Origin: Impatiens glandulifera
Lineage: Eukaryota > Streptophyta > Magnoliopsida > Ericales > Balsaminaceae
Length of the DNA stretch: 64,000 bases
NCBI RefSeq assembly: GCF_907164915.1
Contig: NC_061864.1
Span: 18,822,484 to 18,886,483 of the forward strand
Direction of reading: 5' to 3'
This document shows, in pieces, positions 16,796 through 28,357 of this stretch. Within the stretch, counting starts at the first letter, position 1. Each line of letters starts with the position of its first letter. The notes beneath the pieces were generated by a model. That model ran no database searches and had not been told where the DNA came from. It saw only the letters and a list, made by a program, of their open reading frames with translations. The position numbers and the translations under genes are program-made.

Positions 16796-16860
16796 TATTT
16801 GGGCTCATATCTCAATTGGGCCTGTCAAGTTTTATGGACCATCACAATTCTCAGCCCATA
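16796..16860. promoter_or_regulatory. Site II-type TGGGCY elements in the divergent promoter
   Basis: TGGGCT (16800-16805), TGGGCC (16817-16822) and AGCCCA (16853-16858) lie between the DHHC acyltransferase (minus) and ASY3 (plus). TGGGCY motifs are bound by TCP factors and are frequent in plant genes active in dividing cells; their use by either gene here is inferred. Confidence 0.4.
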
Positions 16861-17066
16861 AAATAAAACGTCTATTAAATAAACGGTGTTAAATTTTAAG
16901 TAACGGAGTGGCCTATTCAAGTTTGGTGTCCTATTTGAACCAAAAGATATAATTTGGTAGCATATTTAGTAATTATGTTCCCGCCCCTTTTCTCATGTAT
17001 GCTGATTCATCACTGTACACTCAACAGAATTCTTCTTCTTCTTCGTTTCTCTCTCTATATCTCTCT

Positions 17067-17086
17067 CACACACACACACACACACA
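17067..17086. repeat. (CA)n run in the ASY3 5' UTR
   Basis: Ten CA units directly after a CT-rich stretch, within the probable first non-coding exon of ASY3 (likely 5' UTR intron 17155-17401). Confidence 0.8.
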
Positions 17087-17431
17087 TTTGGATACGCTTT
17101 AACCGCTACCTTTCGATCGAGTTCTTAGATCGTCAAGTGGAGATAGATTCGAGGTATTCTGTATTGATTTGATTTTTTATGATTCTAGTTATTCTTCACC
17201 TGGATAAATTTCAGAGACGAATGATTCGAATGGAATTTCAGCATTAATTATGATGTTTTCAGATGCGTTATAGTACAAATGGAGCAGTTCAATATTGTAG
17301 ATGTTTCTATTGTGTTGTGATACTGCCATATTTGTATTTGATCTGTTGTGATGAAGCTTTTTCATGATGTATGATGATATAACTGCTGTTATCTTCCGCA
17401 GATCTAAGTATTACCTGCTTGGATCTTGACA

Positions 17432-20400
17432 ATGGAGTTTGGAAGCCAACGGAGAGATGTAAGAATTTATTTATGTTCCCAAGCTAGATATATACATTTC
17501 TCTGCATTGTCAAGTAGATGAAGATGTTCTGTAGTAATCATGGAGAATTATGACTAGTATGATGATATATTTTTCTCCCGATTTGGTTTTGTTTTAAGTA
17601 GGTTTCTCTTATGTTCCTGCATAAATCTGATGGTGCTATGTATGTCTTGTGGATTTATGGAAAACAATGAAACTTAATTTGCTTTTGGCGTGAATTTCAG
17701 GGGGAGGTTAGTCATTGCAGGAGTCTTGGCAGCAACTGTCATCCCTCTAGTCAATCTCGCAAAATATCAATTGGGATAATGGGGGACTCATCAAAAACGA
17801 AACCTAGAACTACGACTGAAAATGATGGGATAACCGCAGTTGGACAACAGATAAATAATTCGCAGAATAATTTAATGAGAAATGGTCGTTTGAATGGTGT
17901 GAAGGCTCAATGTGAGAATAATAAGAATCCTTCAGCTTTAGAACAGACATCATCGCCATGGGTCTCTACTAGATTGTTTCAGCAAGAGGTTCATACTTCT
18001 ACTGCACTTCATGCAAAAGAGAACACCCATATACATGCTGCAAGTGGCGGATCATATAGCAGATCTAGTGCAGCAAAAGAAGAACGGGTGACTGTTACTC
18101 AAACTGCTAAGGTAAATCAGAAGGGGTACACTGTTGCCCAAAGAGAAACTGTAGAACGTTCATTTGCAAATGTGCATGAAGTTCATACTCCAGTGAAGGA
18201 AATGATAGAGGATAAAATGAGCACACCCGTAACTAGAAGCACTGAAGGACTGAGAATGAAATTGATGGAAATATTGGGGGCAACTTCCTCGCCAGTCAAG
18301 CCTGTGTCAGAATTTCGGCCTTCTGATATGAAAGAATGTAACCTAAAGGATAACAAAAGTCAACCAGTTATGCAGCCAATACAGGACTCTGACACAATAG
18401 AAAAGGATTCTGAAGATCCTGATTACACAGCTAAGAGACCTGTTACACGTCCCTTGCTCCGGAAGGGAGCTTCAAAAAAAGTACCAGAGAGCAAAACTGG
18501 AACTGGGTCATATTTCACTCGCAAAAGGAAAAATCAAGAAAACAATGCTTCCCCTTTTGTGGATGGATTATCAAGACAACAGGATGGAACTTCCATGGGT
18601 GGTTCTAAATCCTTGGGAAGAATGGGGAAGAAGAGTCTTAAACTTGAGCCAAACAAGTCTTTGCTTAATGCACAATGCGAGACTCGGCAGACAGCTAATG
18701 GAAGCAAACTCAAAACTCCAGCAGAGAAGATATCTTCCTACGGTAACAAAATTTTCACTTCTCATAATCTTCCTTCTGAGAAAAAGGATAATGTTGGTGA
18801 GCCAGATACTAGACACCGGGATGATGCATCACTAGAGTCACCTCTGAGAAATAAAAGAGATCAGACTTTGTTTAATGCACAATGCAAGGCAACAAAGACC
18901 CGGAAGACAGCCAATGAAAGCAAACTCAAAGCTCCAGCAGAAAAGATATCCTTTCATGGTAACAAAACTGTCACTTCTCATAATCTTCCTTCTGAGAAAA
19001 AGGGTAATGTTGGTGAGCCAGATACTAGACACTGGGATGATGCATCACTAGAGTCACCTCTGAGAAATAAAAGAGATCAGACTTTGTTTAATGCACAATG
19101 CAAGGCAACAAAGACCCGGAAGACAGCCAATGAAAGCAAACTCAAAGCTCCAGCAGAGAAGATATCTTTCAATGGTAACAAAACTGTCACTTCTCATAAT
19201 CTTCCTTCTGAGAAAAAGGGTAATTTTAGGGAGCCAGATACTAGACACCGGGATGAGGCATCATTAGAGTCACCTCTGAGAAATAAAAGTGATCAGACTT
19301 GTGATATTTCCTGTCCGAATGTTGATGAGCCTGATACTAGACACCGGGATGATGCATCTCCTCAGTCACCTTTGAGAACTAAAAGAGATCAGACTAATGA
19401 TATTTCATATCTAGCCAGAGAAAGCACTCAACAAGAAGAGTTCTTTGATCCTTCCTTGAAAAATATTGTAGAACCATCTCCTGTTTTCCATATTCCAACA
19501 AATGGAACTAGACCATCATTTGCAGATTCTCCTCTTGGTTCCCCAGAGAAAGACACACATGGAAACGCGGATCATACTGGAAATGCTGAGCAATTTGATT
19601 CTGGAAAGTTCCATGGTTTCATAAGCTTTTTATCTCCAGCACAATATCATTGCAAAAAACACGTGGAGGCTGAGGCTGAGGCTGAATTATCTGTATCCTT
19701 TACAATTACTATACTCCTGATACTCATAATATATACCTCTTTTCTAGCTTTTGCAATTCCTTATTTGACCTTAGGATGACGGAGAGGAACATGAAGATTA
19801 CCATTTTACTCCATGGAATTTTACTACAGAAGACAAGGATGCAACCAAGTTGCCTGAACAATGCTCTGAAGAAACACATTCTGACAACTCTCCAGAAGTT
19901 TCAGCTAATGAAGGTAAATACTGCATACTTCAGTATCCATATAGAACTTAATGCTAAGAGACCAAAAATTGAAATGCCTAATTTGTGCAAGGTTTATTTA
20001 AGTAATTCTAGTCAGAATAAGGTGGAAATTTGCTATTAATTGCCTTTTTTTTCTATGGCAAGGCTTGCAAATATCTGCATGTGCTTTTTTGCTTTCGTAT
20101 TTAAATTAATATATCAACAAAGGTCAGTGATTCCATGATATCTGCTCCTCACCTTCAAAAGTAGAGGATAGCTTTTCTTTAGAAGAATGGAAAGTAGCTG
20201 AAATTGATAGGATTTATAGAATCTAGGTGTGTTAATTAACATAAAAGATGCAACTGATGAGGATGTGTCTAGTTGGAATATGTAGATATTTTATTTGCCT
20301 TCATCATCTAGTTTCAGATGGATGAATTCTTGTTTTGTTGGTGAAAGGTTCACTTTTGTAACGAGCTCCACATTGTTCTCAACTTGAGGCATTCATGGGT

Positions 20401-22172
20401 AATAAATGATAATGCCTCAATTCACTTGGACATCTATTTAAGTTGTCATAAGTATTTTATTAAAAGATCTCACCATAATAATCTTCTTCTGAAAGTGGTT
20501 ATGAATGCTTCAAAATTTCTTTCTCTATGCAAGTTCTGGGCTATTTTGCATCCATTATTTGTCTACTCACAGAATATAATTCTAGGCACAAATCTGAGGC
20601 CTTGTTTGATCAAGGGTTATTTAGATTTAACCTAAATAATCCCTTATCTCATCATCAACCAAAATAACAAATTACCTTATATATTTTTTATAACATTTTA
20701 AATATTAAATACACTTGGTCATTTAATCCAAACAACACCAGATAATCCACTTTTTAATCAAACTAGGTTTCCCCCCCCCCCCCCCCCAAAAAAAAAAAAC
20801 TACATCAAACAAGCTCCAAGGTAGTTTTGGATGCCTAGATTGGTTCATAGCTACAGGGTGGATTTTCTGATTCATAGTTCTTCTGTATATCTTCTGTTTA
20901 TTTTCTCATCTGCTTGTTATTGATTTTTTACCCTGCAGACGAGGAAACAGAACATGAGTCGCCAGAAATTGCTAATGCCAAAGAAGCAAGATTCACCCTT
21001 CATCCTAATAAAAAGTTTCGAAGTCAAGAAGGCTCTGAAGTCAATGAGCTTAGTCCCCTTGCAGACTCTGTAAAAGGCATGTTCTAAATTTGGAAAGATA
21101 CTTTCTAACTTATTTAAGTTGTCAGCAATATCTGGAACTCATTATTTTTACTGTTTATTGTTTGAAGGGACTGAACAAAGTAACAAATTTGAGGAAGATT
21201 CAGACCAAAATAACGAAGATGAATTAGAGACGTATGTATTTATTATGTAAAATCTACATTTATCATCCCATTTTAACTTTCTGACAGTTTGATTTATCAC
21301 CATGGATATCTACCAGTGTGGTGACCATACTCAGTTTGGCTTTAGAAAGAATTGAAAAGAAAATTAAAGCAGCAACTGCCAAGAAATCAGCTGATATTAT
21401 CAGTTCAGCTGCCCAAGAAATTCATGTGCAGCTGCAGACAACTGATTCTCATATTCAAAAAGATATGTAAGTGTAACTGTATAGAAATGAGAGGTGAAGT
21501 GAAGTGATTTAAGATGTTTAATGGTTGAGAAGTCACTTTATTGATGTTTCAGGGGAAAGTTAATAAACCTTGCTAAATTGAAAAGGAAAAGTGGAGAAGC
21601 GAGATTGGAAGGTAATGGAATTGATGGAGAATATATGAGTGTGATTTGTATTGGTTGATTGAGTATATAGAAATGATTTGTTTGTTTGTGTTAATGATAT
21701 GCAGAGAAACAAGAACGGGTGAGGGTTATATATGAAAAGTTCAAAGATGATGTTAATCAGCATCTCCAGGAATGCAAGAGCATCGTAAGTGAGCTGGGAT
21801 CTCAGGAAGCAGAATTGAAACAAACCATGGAGAAACAAAGTATGATAATGAATGTAGAATGCCAATATGTTGTATAGTAACTAACTAATAATATGAAATG
21901 TTGTGTATCTTTCAGACGCGATTCACAGAAAGCTTATCAGGCAAGCAGAAGAGGCAGTTGAGAGCCAACTAAAAAACGCTGACAGAAGAGTAACTGCTGT
22001 AAATAAGGCAAGTAGTTCGTTCCCATATGATATGATGATAAATGCGTTTTATTGATTGATATATAAAAGAGCTAAGTGTTGTAAAATAATGAATTTGCAG
22101 TTGGCAAGAGAGAAGACACTTCACCTGAGAAATGCAATAGCAGCATTTCTGGAAGAGGATGACATGAACTAA
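17432..22172 (+). CDS. ASY3: Meiotic chromosome-axis protein ASYNAPTIC3 (PAIR3/DSY2 orthologue)
   Basis: A coiled-coil axis protein that works with the HORMA protein ASY1 and is needed for synapsis and crossovers. Ten coding exons: 17432-17458, 17701-19692, 19775-19913, 20939-21076, 21168-21231, 21317-21466, 21553-21611, 21705-21839, 21916-22007, 22101-22172; 2868 nt, 955 aa. The N-terminus reads RSLGSNCHPSSQSRKISIGI, matching the conserved ASY3/PAIR3 opening; the start 17432 was chosen to include it. The middle is long, polar and disordered, with a 72-residue tandem repeat at about 330-575. The C-terminal part (about 790-955) is the conserved coiled coil (LSLALERIEKKIKAATAKKS, then EKQERVRVIYEKFKDDVNQH). 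Introns after exons 4 and 9 use GC donors. The protein is longer than the roughly 800 aa usual for the family, largely because of the repeat. Confidence 0.88.
18661..19395 (+). repeat. 216-bp (72-residue) tandem repeat within ASY3 exon 2
   Basis: Units: 18661-18867 (207 bp, lacks three codons), 18868-19083 (216), 19084-19299 (216), then a partial unit about 19323-19395. The core encodes LFNAQCKATKTRKTANESKL, then KAPAEKISF, NLPSEKKGN, EPDTRHRDDASLESPLRNKR. Units 2 and 3 differ at only a few bases, so that duplication is recent. All unit lengths are multiples of three. Confidence 0.95.
20596..20818. mobile_element. CTTGTTTGAT-family MITE in ASY3 intron 3
   Basis: Best-preserved copy in the window: it begins GAGGCCTTGTTTGATCAAGG and ends CATCAAACAAGCTCC, terminal inverted repeats. 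The interior has TTATTTAGATTTAACC and AAATAATCC. A run of 17 C then 12 A (20771-20799) lies just inside the right end. Confidence 0.65.
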
Positions 22173-23864
22173 GAAAGAAAGAATCATGCCCAAAATTCAT
22201 AGTCTCAGAGATTATGATATTATCTAATAAGGTAAATACCTCCCCATTCCCTTTTTATTTTTATTTTTGTAGGTTTTATTCATTTCTGATAGACCCCCAC
22301 TATTGTCATATGAATACACTTTTGTTATTTTCCAAATATCTTCAAAACATATATACTCAATGTTTGAATGGGATCCCTTATTATTATTATTATTATCCTC
22401 CACACATTTTCACCATTTTCTTTAATTCATTTTGATAAATCAATGCTTATATGGACTAACTATAATTCCTGCAGTGGGTCAATGTGTTGAATAGAAAGTT
22501 GATTGGCTTTGAAAATGAGCTGTTTTTTCATGTGTGTTTGTTGTCTTGCATTCATTTAGCTTGACTTATGCCACCCTACTTTTACATGTGTTTTCTTATT
22601 GTTCTTTCACCTGTGTTCAATTTTGGTTCCCATGTATAAATGGGCAGTAAAAATAGTAAACATTTTTTAACTTTAATTTATTACACATAAAAATATATTT
22701 AGAAAATTTGTTTGATAATGGGTTAGCTTAGTTTTTTTCCCTAAAAATATTGAAATGCGTACAAGTAACAAGGCTTTTAAAATTCATATAAAATAATTTT
22801 TGAAAATATAATTTTTAATGTATAATATATAAAGATAAGAAGGATAAGACTAACTTTCAATCTACTTTGGTGTTGAGATTGTTCAGCTTCTGATATTAGG
22901 CTACAACAGATAGTAATAAAAATAATAAATATATACAAAAAGTATATATTTTATTTATAATATAAATTTTCAAATAATTCATTAATCTATTTAAATTTAT
23001 AAAATAAATAATTTAAAATATGATATGTTTAATATATTAGTTTTAAATGTTTTAATAAATTTATATATATTATTTTGTAAATTCTAAAATAGTTAGAGGT
23101 TAATAATAGTGAGATTTAAAAAATTGATCGGAATTTAATATTTTAGTCTAATAATATATTTTTAAACAGAATAGATTTTTTTTAAATGATCCCAGTCATA
23201 AATTTAGTATTTACTCAAAACATTATACATAATATAGTTATAAAATAATATTTTATTAAATAAATAAAAATTCATATTATAATTTACATCATAATAAATA
23301 ATAAATTGAAAAATATTTATATATCAAACTAGTACAACAAAAAAAATAGGTGAGACGGTTGTTAAAATGTTTGTATTAGATGGTTGAAAGACAAATTTTA
23401 ATTACTGTATTATTTTATACTATTTTATTTAAGATAAATAGTTGAGTTTTTTTTTAAGATATATAAGTCCGATAAATCGCGAACTTTCAAAGCGTATTTT
23501 TCCGTGATGTAATTGTATATTTACTATGTTTTATGATTTTTTTTTTTTTTTATGTTCTGTTATAGTGCTCTAATTATTTTTCATTTTTTTTCATTTTTAA
23601 CTAAATGAATCAGTTAAAATATAATTTTAACTTTAACGGTTTTGTGTATGATAATAAGTAGATAAGTTTTTAATTATGATAATTATTGTATAATTATGAG
23701 AAAAGAAATGATTTCAGCAGATCCTCCATCATCATCATCCACTAAAAGAGCGAGTAGCTAAATTTGATCTACGCAAGCACGTTAGCATTAATTAATTAAA
23801 TATTTTTATTACAAAGAAGTGAAGAACGTCACCGATTCCTCGAGTCCTCTTTCCTCTTCCTCCT
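22173..23864. other. AT-rich spacer between ASY3 and AXS
   Basis: ASY3 3' UTR, then AT-rich DNA without recognised genes. Confidence 0.5.
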
Positions 23865-23874
23865 TTAAATACCC

Positions 23875-23880
23875 CACGTG
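23875..23880. promoter_or_regulatory. G-box CACGTG in the AXS promoter
   Basis: A palindromic CACGTG about 100 bases before the AXS start codon, next to the TATA-like TTTAAATACC. G-boxes bind bZIP and bHLH factors; the effect here is inferred. Confidence 0.4.
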
Positions 23881-23977
23881 TCCCTCTCTCTCATCTCTTT
23901 TAACTCACCACTAGAGAGAAAGAGAGAGAGAGAGAATTTACAGAGCTAGCAAGCAAGCGCGCGAAAGCTTATTGAAG

Positions 23978-26249
23978 ATGGCGTCGGCAGCAACAAGAGT
24001 AGATCTAGATGGAAATCCTATCAAACCATTAACAATATGCATGATTGGAGCCGGAGGTTTCATAGGCTCTCATCTCTGTGAGAAGCTCATGTCCGAAACT
24101 CCACATAAGGTACTAGCCGTCGACGTTTATAGCGACAAAATTAAGCACCTCCTTGAACCGCCATCCCTTCCTTGGATAGATCGCATTCAGTTTCACCGTA
24201 TCAACATCAAGAATGATTCTAGACTCGAAGGACTAATCAAGATGGCAGATCTGGTACTTGTGCTTAACGAATTCTTGATTTGCACTTAATTATGCATTTA
24301 CATACATTTTGTCCTTTCTTTGTGATCCAGACGATAAATCTAGCGGCGATCTGTACTCCGGCGGATTATAATACGCGTCCTCTTGATACAATTTACAGTA
24401 ATTTCATTGACGCGCTTCCTGTGGTATGCATTTCTGTTTTCATTAACAGTTACTTTCATGGAGATAGATCTATCGGTTCGATAATCATTTTTTTTGTCGG
24501 TGACTTGAATTTTAGGTTAAGTACTGTTCGGAGAATAACAAACGTCTTATTCACTTCTCAACTTGTGAAGTTTATGGAAAAACAGTTGGCAGTTTCCTTC
24601 CCAAAGATCATCCATTGCGCCAGGTGAGGATTTATATCAATGCTGGACTAAAATCTCTTAATCCTTCATAACTATATGTTTAATAACTGATTTACTTGGA
24701 TCCTAAGTTGCTATTTCACTTTGATTGCAGGATCCTTCTTTTTATGTTCTCTCGGAGGATTCTTCTCCATGTATTTTTGGTTCTATTGATAAGCAAAGGT
24801 GGTCTTACGCATGTGCAAAGCAATTGATCGAGAGGTTAATCTATGGTTGGTGAACATCAATCTAATCTACCTTTTTTTTTCCACAATTGTTTATTCTTGT
24901 TTCATGTTTTTCATCATTTGTTATGACTCATTACAGCTGAAGGTGCTGAGAATGGTCTCGAATTCACAATTGTGAGACCTTTCAATTGGATTGGTCCGAG
25001 AATGGATTTCATTCCCGGTATTGATGGTCCTAGCGAGGGCGTGCCAAGAGTTTTGGCTTGCTTCAGTAATGTTAGTATTCTTATAACTGTTCTTTTTTTC
25101 ATTTTAATCAGTCTTTTGCTATCATTCATATATAATCAATGAATCTTCCCCCGGACCATTTTTGTTTCTTCTGCAGAATCTTCTCAGACGTGAGCCATTG
25201 AAGTTGGTAGATGGTGGTGAATCTCAAAGAACTTTTATATATATCAAGGATGCTATTGAAGTTGTTCTTTTGATGATTGTAAGTCCACAATTGATTCCCT
25301 GGATGTGATTGCATATTTGTTTAGTAGTATTTCTCTACAAAATTTAAGAGCTTGTTTAAAGGATAAAACATATTTCATTGATCCATTTAATCGCGAAGAT
25401 CGCAATCAAACGATGAAAATCCATCAACTTTTTATATTTTTTTCCAAATATTGATTGATGAAAAAGTGGATTATTTAGGTTATTTGGGTTTAATGCCTAA
25501 ATTATCTTTGTGTTTAAGGGTATTTTAGTTTTATTTGATTGATGAAATGATTGTTGATTGGATAAGGGGGTTATTTTGTCCTTGTTTGATGTGTGGATTA
25601 TATGAGATTAATTTCAATAACCCACTATCTAATCAACAATCATTGAAATGATTGACTAACATACAATAAACAAACAACAATTTGATTAAATCCAAATAAT
25701 CCTTCATCAAACCAGGCCTATTGTGTTTGTCTTTTCTCTCCCAGGAAAATTCAGGTAGAGCAAACGGTCATATATTCAATGTGGGCAACCCGAACAATGA
25801 AGTCACTGTTAGGCAGCTTGCTGAGATGATGACACAGGTGAATTGTGTTGCATATTCCTTCTAGAAGAGAAGTTTACAAAAAAATAATTTTGAATAAACT
25901 TTGAACTTGACTTGACAGGTTTACTCGAAGGTGAGTGGGGAGGCTTCACTTGAAGTACCGACAATTGATGTGAGCTCAAAGGAGTTCTATGGTGAAGGTT
26001 ACGATGATAGTGATAAACGGATTCCAGACATGACCATAATCAATAGGCAGCTTGGTTCGTTCTTACCCACAAATTCTTTTAATTTGTTTCTTTTGGCAAT
26101 GGTGGTTTTAAATCATTTAATGAATGTGTATAGGTTGGAACCCTAAAACATCGCTTTGGGACTTGCTAGAGTCGACCCTGACTTATCAACACAGGACATA
26201 CGCAGAGGCGATAAAACAAGCGATTTCAAAGCCGGTTGCATCCAGTTGA
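23978..26249 (+). CDS. AXS: UDP-D-apiose/UDP-D-xylose synthase
   Basis: Converts UDP-glucuronate to UDP-apiose plus UDP-xylose in the cytosol. Apiose is essential for the pectin RG-II, whose borate cross-links strengthen the wall. Nine exons: 23978-24253, 24331-24423, 24516-24623, 24731-24845, 24937-25070, 25177-25278, 25745-25837, 25919-26054, 26134-26249; 1173 nt, 390 aa, the usual family length. It is an extended short-chain dehydrogenase: NAD-binding GAGGFIGS at 24-31, FSTCEVYGK in the active-site region, and catalytic YACAK (Tyr185, Lys189). FNWIGPRMDFIPG and the C-terminal GWNPKTSLWDLLE are also conserved. The start is the ATG of MASAATRVDLDGNPIKP, the typical AXS opening. Intron 6 holds a MITE. 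Copy number (AXS1 or AXS2) cannot be told. Confidence 0.96.
25348..25724. mobile_element. CTTGTTTGAT-family element in AXS intron 6
   Basis: It begins GAGCTTGTTTAAAGG and ends CTTCATCAAACCAGGCCT. Internal words GATTATTTAGGTTATTTGGG and GATTAATTTCAATAACCCA are shared with other copies. It accounts for most of this longest AXS intron and may be two nested or tandem copies, since a second CCTTGTTTGATG lies at about 25580. Confidence 0.55.
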
Positions 26250-26573
26250 GCTGAGAAACCTGTGTTTAAAATGGTCGGTGGTTTGTATTATGCATTTTAA
26301 AAATCATTTGTTGGTTGAAAACTTATTTGTGGGATAATAGAGTTGTTTGCAAAATGTAGTTGCTATTACATAATGCTTTCTATTATTTCTGATTCTCTAT
26401 GAAAAATTAGTGGAGAAATGTAGAATTTTGGGGCAGTTGGTAAAATGAAATGAAATGTTGTCATGTATGAGTGATGTTAGGGATTATTATTAATGAAGGA
26501 TTTGTTTTGGTTCTTCTTTTCATAATGTATTCAATTAAATTTAAGATAGAAAAAAAAAATAATTAAAAACAAA
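26250..26573. other. AXS 3' UTR and short spacer
   Basis: AXS 3' UTR, then AT-rich bases up to the tRNA. Nothing else seen. Confidence 0.5.
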
Positions 26574-26646
26574 CACACCCGGTGGGACTCGAACCCACAA
26601 TCGCTTGATTAGAAGTCAAGCGCCTTATCCATTAGGCCACGGGTGC
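26574..26646 (-). tRNA. tRNA-Arg(TCT)
   Basis: 73 nt on the minus strand. Acceptor stem GCACCCG pairs with CGGGTGT (one G-T), discriminator G. The D arm contains TGGCCTAATGGATAAGGC. The anticodon arm is CTTGA-CTTCTAA-TCAAG, giving anticodon TCT. The T arm is GTGGG-TTCGAGT-CCCAC. A and B boxes are intact, so it is probably functional. It decodes AGA. Confidence 0.95.
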
Positions 26647-28357
26647 TAGATGTTAATGTATTATAGAATGCATTTTAAATAAGTTAAATAATAAATTGAA
26701 AAAATAAAATTTGCAATCAAACCCTCGCTTATGTAAGAAAATTGTAAATTAAACCTAATTACTCACCAAAATTCATATTAGACCAAAATCATGATTTTTT
26801 TAAGAGGACAAAGGTTATAAAAGATAACCAACCAACAAGCTTCAATTTCTCAAAGAATCGTTTGTTTAAGTGAGTCGAAATGTCTATAAGGGAAAAGTCG
26901 TTATATTGTGATAACCTTTTGTACAGAGATTGTTGTAGCAAGTGTGATGTGATAATTTTTTTAAATAAAGAATTAGTTCTCAATAAATCAAATAAAGAGT
27001 TATAAATAAAATATTAATTTATAAATAATAAAACATAACAAAGGTTAAATAATACAGATTTGTAAATCTTAAAATTATAGTGGAAATTATTTAATAATAA
27101 TACAATTTATTCAAAGTCACTCCAAAGATGAACAATGAGCGATGAATGAGCTAATCCGAAGAGAATAAGATTTGTTCAAACAAATGATCAGATGTAAGTC
27201 AAACAAACCAATGAAATGTTGTAAAAATCTTGATCCAATATTCTGTAGTGAAATTTATCTTATTAAAATTTATATTGTTATAAATTTTAAAAATATGTTA
27301 CGAATATTAATAATTTATTTTAATGTAATTTGATGTATTTCCATAAATAGAGACGTTATAATTTATAAATTAAATTTTATTTGGACCATTGTTTAATAAA
27401 GTATAAGAATGAAAATAATTGTTGACAGTTTATATTTACATTAATTACTTAATCATAGTTCTAACGTTTTAAATTAGTATTATTTGTAAGGATTCACAAC
27501 AAATACAATGAGGGTCCTGTTTTGAAAAATAATTGGATAAATAATTTTATTGTAGATTTGAGATTGAATATAAATAAAATAGGGATAATACGTATAAATT
27601 TTATCCATTTAACTAAGTTAGAAATATATTTGTATGTGCATGATTTTATTTTAAATAGCTCTTTATATATTTATTTTTTGAAATTATTTATTGTAATTTT
27701 TTTTAAAAAATTATTTCTTATACATTTATTTTTGTTTAAATTATATTTTCAAACCTAAAATAATTTAAAATGTTAAAATATGCACAAATTTTCCCGTATT
27801 ACTACGAACAAACTTTCTAAAACGACAACGCATATGTTATGTTCCATTTTCAGATAACGATGTTGCAGACTAAGATGATGAATCATTCGTCTCCTCTATA
27901 TTTAAATATTATGGGTTTGTGTTGTACTTTCAAAATTATTTAAAAAAAATAAAGATATTCAATAGTAATAATAGGACAGAAATTGCGAAATATAAAATAT
28001 AATATTATAATATAAAACTCGTAAACTTGTAATAGATTGAATCGGTGGTCGGATATACAGACTCAGACAAAAAAAACGGTTATCAATACAGTGGAAATGA
28101 ATGTCAAAATATGATTTTATTATCCAATCAATCCAATGTTATTTAAAAATCAATATTTTATTCAAATTTTAATTGGCGGTTTTATGTATTTTGTTGTTCA
28201 GTTTTTTGTTATTTTGTACACGTCACTTTTGAGGGTTTTTTGAGGGTTTCTTGAATAACGAGACGCCAACGACATTCAGTTATCAAAAGAGAGAGTGGAC
28301 TGTAGAGAGAGAAAAAGAAAAGGGTATTTCTTCTTCTTGATCCTTTTGAATACAAAT
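26647..28357. other. AT-rich spacer before the AHL gene
   Basis: No gene or repeat recognised. The AHL promoter and start of transcription probably lie in the last 150 bases. Confidence 0.5.
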
